From positions 1 to 64,000 of the forward strand of contig JAKOTS010000092.1 of assembly GCA_029777095.1 (NCBI GenBank): a stretch of 64,000 nt of DNA, given 5' to 3'. The notes under the pieces are model-generated. The model made no database searches. It had not been told where the DNA came from and worked only from the letters and a program-made list of their open reading frames with translations. Positions 60,526-64,000 of the stretch are shown here, one piece after another (positions within the stretch are counted from its first letter, which is position 1; each line of letters begins with the position of its first letter). A program made the position numbers and the translations under genes. The stretch comes from Actinomycetes bacterium. GTDB taxonomy: Bacteria; Actinomycetota; Actinomycetes; Actinomycetales; Microbacteriaceae.

Positions 60526-63162
60526 TTAGCGGACGGCCAATTTATAGATGTGGTGGTCGTTTTCACTCGCGAAGTTATCGGTGAACACGCCGTTCACGAC
60601 ATTGATTGTGCGGTTTTCGTCGATCACTTGGATCTTGGTGCCCGATATCCCTTCTGGAAGGGTGAAGGTTCGAGACCCCGTGCCACCGTCTGTCATCGCG
60701 AAGATATAGGCAGTTCCGTCCAATGTTTTCAGGTTGGTTTCAAGTCCTGCACCGAAACGCCATACGTACGACGGAGTGTTGATCACTGGAGCGAGGGACT
60801 TCACTTGGGCATTGATGTTCGCCACCTTGGTGCGTAGCTCTTTCGAGCATTCGACCAGGGAGTAGTTGCCACAGCCATCGTTGTTGTGTTGGAAGTAGGC
60901 GATTCCCGCTGCCCCGTGGATGATACCGTTCCACACCGCGCCCTCGATCTGGTTGCCCGTGATACTCGTCGCGCCGCCCTCTGTCAGATACGGTTTTGCA
61001 GTTTCTACGAAGATCCAATTCGGTTTGGCCGCTACCGGAGAGGCAAAGGTTTCCATACGATCCTGCTGCCAACCGTAGGCACCTGCGGACGCGGGGTTCT
61101 TCCCCGCAGGCCAGAACGACGAATCGCGGAAGAGATCTTGCACATGGGGACTCGTGTACGCGTACTTGTCGACACTTGTCATGTCGACGAGTGAGACATG
61201 GTCGTCCATGGTGTTCGGCGCCCACCAAGTGCCGAGCACACCGTTGCCGAAGTTTGCCTGGAGGAATCGGCCATCGTTCAGCGCACGGAACTTCTCAACG
61301 TACCCGCGTTGGACATCAAGACGACCATACTCTCCGTTGTCACGAGACCAGTCGGGCGTGCACCCTGAGTAACCCATGTCGCATTCATCGCTGACGTGCC
61401 AGCCAACGACGCGAGTATTCGACCCGACCTCAGCGGGTGTCCATTCGCTCTGGGCAAGAACAGAAATTCCTTGATTGGTGATCATCGACATGGGGGACCC
61501 GTCGTGTTCCGCACCCATATAGGTGTTGACACCGATAGAGGCCAATGATGCGGCGTGGCCCGGCTTGCCAAAGAACACAGAGATGGGGAAGAAAGTGGGT
61601 TCGTCCCATCCTGCAGCGTTCGCCTTGGCGAACTTGCTGTAATAGCCTGGGCCGCCCCACCACGCTTCAGTCGGCAAGTCTAGTTTGGTGTCGCTCGAAG
61701 GAAGCGTGGGTGTCGGTATCGGTGTCGGCGTGGGAGTTGGAGTGGTGGTCTCGCTGGGCGTGGGCGTGGGCGTCGGCGTGGCGGTCTCGCTAGGCGTCGG
61801 CACCGGGGACGAACTGGGCGTTGGCGGCACGATCACTGGGGGAGTGGGGCTTGGGTCGACAGCTGGCGAGAACTGCACGTCGACGTAGTAGTTGGAGTCA
61901 CGGTAGTTTTCGGTCGGGAACTCCCCAGCGCCATATGTGTAGACACCCGCGCCGGCGGGGGCAACTAGGTAGTCAGTCTCGACGGAGCTGTTGAAATAGT
62001 TCTCATCGCTCGAGTACAAGCCATTGTGTGCACGGTAAGACGCGACGTAGGTTTTTCCAGCCTGAACCGCGATTGGCGAGCGCAGAGCTGCGGTCTGCCA
62101 ACCGCTCTTCGACTCGCCTGAGAAGTCTGCTGTCGCGAGTTTTTGTCCGGCTGAGTCCCAGATAGTGCCAGTGTGGGGCCCGATATTCGCGCTCGACTTG
62201 TAGAAGCGGATTGCCGAAATCGACCCATCCACCTTCGGAATCAGGCGCAGCCCGAGCTCAACAGACGAACGATCTGGGTCGATCAGGCTCCCTGGTTTCG
62301 TTGATCCACCGAACACTTCGCCAGAATCAGTTCCTGACGAAGGCGTCGGGTTGGGGGTTGCTGTCGGTTCTGGTTCTGGAGTTGGTGTAAGGTTCGCCGC
62401 GAGAGGCGTGAAAGCGACATCAACGTAGTAGTTGGAGTTCCGATAGTTCTCGGTCGGGAACGATGTCGAGCCATACGCGTAGACCCCCGCGCCCGCAGGG
62501 ATGCTCAGAAACTTCGAGTCTCGGTTCTTAGCGAAGTAACCTTCGTCGGCTGAATAACGACCGTTGCCTGCGTGATACGACACGACGAGGGCGTCCCCAG
62601 CGCTGACGTTCAGTTCCCGCGATAATTGAACCGTTTGCCAACCATCAGTTGTCCCAGCTGGGAAGGTAGCTTTCGCCAACACATTCCCGCTGTTGTCCCA
62701 AATGGTTCCCGCATGTGGGCCAGTATTTGCCGTGGACTTGTAGAACCGTATTGCTGTGATGGAGCCATCGACTTTCGGTGAGAACCGCATGCCAAGCTCA
62801 ACCGCGTTGAGGTCGGGGTCGATAGGTCCGGCTGGTTCAACCGAACCGTCGAAGGCGCCGCCATCGCCCGTCTCCGGTGCGGTGGACTTGCTTTGCGCCG
62901 CGCCGGACTTAGCCGCTGAACGCCAAGTTTCCCAGGCAAGAGCCGCAACATGCCCGTCCGCTCCGGACGGCGCATCGCCTGCGCTGAAAATGCCCACATT
63001 GATGCTGGTGTTGATAGCCGTTGTCGCGCTTGACCTCTCAGCGGGAGAGGTAGTCGCGATCAGGCCTGTTACGAGGGCGAGGGCAGCCGCGAGAGCGATG
63101 CAGGCAGCCGCGAGTGACCAGTGGCCTGTTCGTATTCCAGAACGGCTGAAGATGAGTCTCAT
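60526..63162 (-). CDS. Secreted protein: two DUF4082 modules, Pro/Thr linker and TIM-barrel-like domain
   Basis: 878 residues from the ATG at 63162, with TGGAG about 6 nt upstream; a GTG at 63180 is less well placed. N-terminal signal/anchor helix (WSLAAACIALAAALALVTGLIA). DUF4082 modules at about 104-254 and 281-431 share FYKS, NTGPH/NIGPH, GWQT and NSNYYVDV with the giant protein. A Pro/Thr/Ser linker follows to about 495. The last 380 residues look like a glycoside-hydrolase barrel: NTYMGAEHDGSPM, VVGWHVSDECDMGYSG with acidic residues, EGAVWNGIIHGAAGIAYFQHN. Candidate polysaccharide-processing enzyme. Family number unknown. Confidence 0.85.
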   Translation of the reverse strand: MRLIFSRSGIRTGHWSLAAACIALAAALALVTGLIATTSPAERSSATTAINTSINVGIFSAGDAPSGADGHVAALAWETWRSAAKSGAAQSKSTAPETGDGGAFDGSVEPAGPIDPDLNAVELGMRFSPKVDGSITAIRFYKSTANTGPHAGTIWDNSGNVLAKATFPAGTTDGWQTVQLSRELNVSAGDALVVSYHAGNGRYSADEGYFAKNRDSKFLSIPAGAGVYAYGSTSFPTENYRNSNYYVDVAFTPLAANLTPTPEPEPTATPNPTPSSGTDSGEVFGGSTKPGSLIDPDRSSVELGLRLIPKVDGSISAIRFYKSSANIGPHTGTIWDSAGQKLATADFSGESKSGWQTAALRSPIAVQAGKTYVASYRAHNGLYSSDENYFNSSVETDYLVAPAGAGVYTYGAGEFPTENYRDSNYYVDVQFSPAVDPSPTPPVIVPPTPSSSPVPTPSETATPTPTPTPSETTTPTPTPTPIPTPTLPSSDTKLDLPTEAWWGGPGYYSKFAKANAAGWDEPTFFPISVFFGKPGHAASLASIGVNTYMGAEHDGSPMSMITNQGISVLAQSEWTPAEVGSNTRVVGWHVSDECDMGYSGCTPDWSRDNGEYGRLDVQRGYVEKFRALNDGRFLQANFGNGVLGTWWAPNTMDDHVSLVDMTSVDKYAYTSPHVQDLFRDSSFWPAGKNPASAGAYGWQQDRMETFASPVAAKPNWIFVETAKPYLTEGGATSITGNQIEGAVWNGIIHGAAGIAYFQHNNDGCGNYSLVECSKELRTKVANINAQVKSLAPVINTPSYVWRFGAGLETNLKTLDGTAYIFAMTDGGTGSRTFTLPEGISGTKIQVIDENRTINVVNGVFTDNFASENDHHIYKLAVR
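61690..61860 (-). repeat. Pro/Thr/Ser linker repeat in the DUF4082-barrel gene
   Basis: The stretch codes for TPTP and PSET runs from short 6- and 12-nt units, related to the repeat at 46115-46216. Confidence 0.7.
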
Positions 63163-63273
63163 TGCGGGCTCCACTACCATGTGACGTACTGCTCGAATGG
63201 CCGGAGTCCAACAGTTGGCCAGCTATCAGCATGCGGCCAAAATGTGCTGTCCGCCAGCCGGATGAGAAGGTTC

Positions 63274-64000
63274 TCATATCGCCCGACTTGATCGATCTCG
63301 CTCCCATGTCGCAGATCGTCGCCTTGCCCGGCGACGTGCGACGACGGTGAAGGCCACGTATACCGTGGCATCCCAGAGGCTTTGCGGACCACGAACTGTT
63401 GCGATCAATGCCCGCAGCGTCGAGCTTCCGGTGTCAAGACCCTGCTCCGCTGGCCCGCGGCGTGCTCGTGTGAGGATTCTGATCAAATCAGAAGCGCGCC
63501 GAGGTGTTCTCACACGTACCGGAGGTGTGAGGGGGAACGCTTTTTCGGACTTCGTGAACTTCAGGTCGACGTAAACGTCGTCAGCGATGACCTCCGGAAA
63601 ATTGCCGACCCGTGCATGTCCTGTTTCAGAAAGTGCGTAAACTCCAGCACCCCAAAGAGATTGCGACAGGCTCGGCACTCGCATGCGCGCGCGAAAATAG
63701 GCCCGGACCCAGGCGGTGGCTCCGGTCGTTTCGTACTCGAAAGGTGGGCGACCAGCCAAGATACCTGGAGAGGCCAGAGCCCGCAGCAACCCCGGAATTG
63801 CACTCGCCGGGAAGTCAATGTCTGCGTCAAGGTAGATCCGTGGCCAAACGCGTGCGGCCTCGTCGCCCGCGTTCAAGGCTTCTACTTTGGATGGCTCCGG
63901 TCGTTCGATGACCCTGACTCCACCAAATGCAGAAGCACGCGCGGCGGTGTCATCGGTGCAGCCGTTGCACGCGACGACCACATCGATGACACCAGCACTG
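63274..64000 (-). CDS. GT2-family glycosyltransferase, partial (5' end outside window)
   Basis: The frame is open to the right edge; the GTG at 63981 is internal to a strand reading VVVACNGCTDDT. 242 codons are visible. GT-A features: VIERPEPSKVEALNAGDEAARVWPRIYLDADIDFPASAIPG with the DAD metal motif, then ADDVYVDLKF (acceptor-side acidic). It adds another sugar to the polysaccharide. 111 nt before the secreted gene downstream. Confidence 0.85.
   Translation of the reverse strand, partial: SAGVIDVVVACNGCTDDTAARASAFGGVRVIERPEPSKVEALNAGDEAARVWPRIYLDADIDFPASAIPGLLRALASPGILAGRPPFEYETTGATAWVRAYFRARMRVPSLSQSLWGAGVYALSETGHARVGNFPEVIADDVYVDLKFTKSEKAFPLTPPVRVRTPRRASDLIRILTRARRGPAEQGLDTGSSTLRALIATVRGPQSLWDATVYVAFTVVARRRARRRSATWERDRSSRAI

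Overview
The window is 64 kb of high-GC, densely packed DNA. Gene content suggests an actinobacterium of the Microbacteriaceae type: HtaA heme-domain protein, DUF3073, DUF3516 helicase, mycoredoxin, DUF222/HNH protein, paired crcB genes and many GTG starts. The family is inferred from content and codon style only; no rRNA is present. I saw no tRNA, rRNA, CRISPR array, prophage or insertion sequence, and no gene-free stretch longer than about 290 bases.

Positions 1-41171 look like chromosomal core and metabolic genes. In order they are: a partial HtaA-domain surface protein and a small membrane protein; purM-purF; DUF3073; a universal stress protein; a DUF4097-PadR pair; two overlapping crcB genes; a large RND/SwrC-type exporter; a DEAD-box RNA helicase with a long repetitive N-terminal tail and a structured leader; an acyl-CoA dehydrogenase; an ECF transporter (YkoE-like S component, fused double ATPase, T component); pirin and a small GNAT protein; a DUF3516 helicase; DUF1684; a DUF222/HNH protein; RecQ; a glutathione peroxidase; a GH3 protein; an acyl-CoA oxidase-type flavoprotein; DUF1622; an LLM oxidoreductase; a short UvrA paralogue; a degenerate serine-recombinase-like protein; an aldehyde dehydrogenase; a mycoredoxin; a WlbB/WbpD-like acetyltransferase; and LhgO.

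Positions 41340-64000 form a surface-polysaccharide locus in two convergent blocks. The plus block has a 1878-residue secreted protein (N,N-dimethylformamidase-like domain plus five DUF4082 modules), then Gfo/Idh/MocA oxidoreductase, epimerase, DegT aminotransferase, NeuD/PglD-type acetyltransferase, a possible 45-codon coupled ORF and a Wzx-type flippase. The minus block, read from the right edge, has a partial GT2, a secreted DUF4082-DUF4082-TIM-barrel protein, a DUF6492-type protein, an O-antigen ligase/polymerase, a Wzz-like protein, a WsaF-like glycosyltransferase, a WbpE-like aminotransferase, a GT2 and a GT4. Together these can plausibly make an amino-sugar-containing repeat unit, flip it, polymerise it and control its length. 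The two DUF4082 proteins are the best candidates for polysaccharide-associated secreted enzymes.

Regulation readable from sequence: several genes have a TANNNT -10 box only 6-7 nt before the start codon, suggesting leaderless mRNAs. An iron-box-like (DtxR/IdeR) sequence lies just downstream of a good promoter for the ECF ATPase. TATCGCG-type palindromes precede the DUF4097-PadR pair. A three-tier nested hairpin sits in the DEAD-box helicase leader. The heptamer GGATGCC/GGCATCC is frequent in the first 41 kb and scarce in the polysaccharide locus, supporting a different history for that locus.
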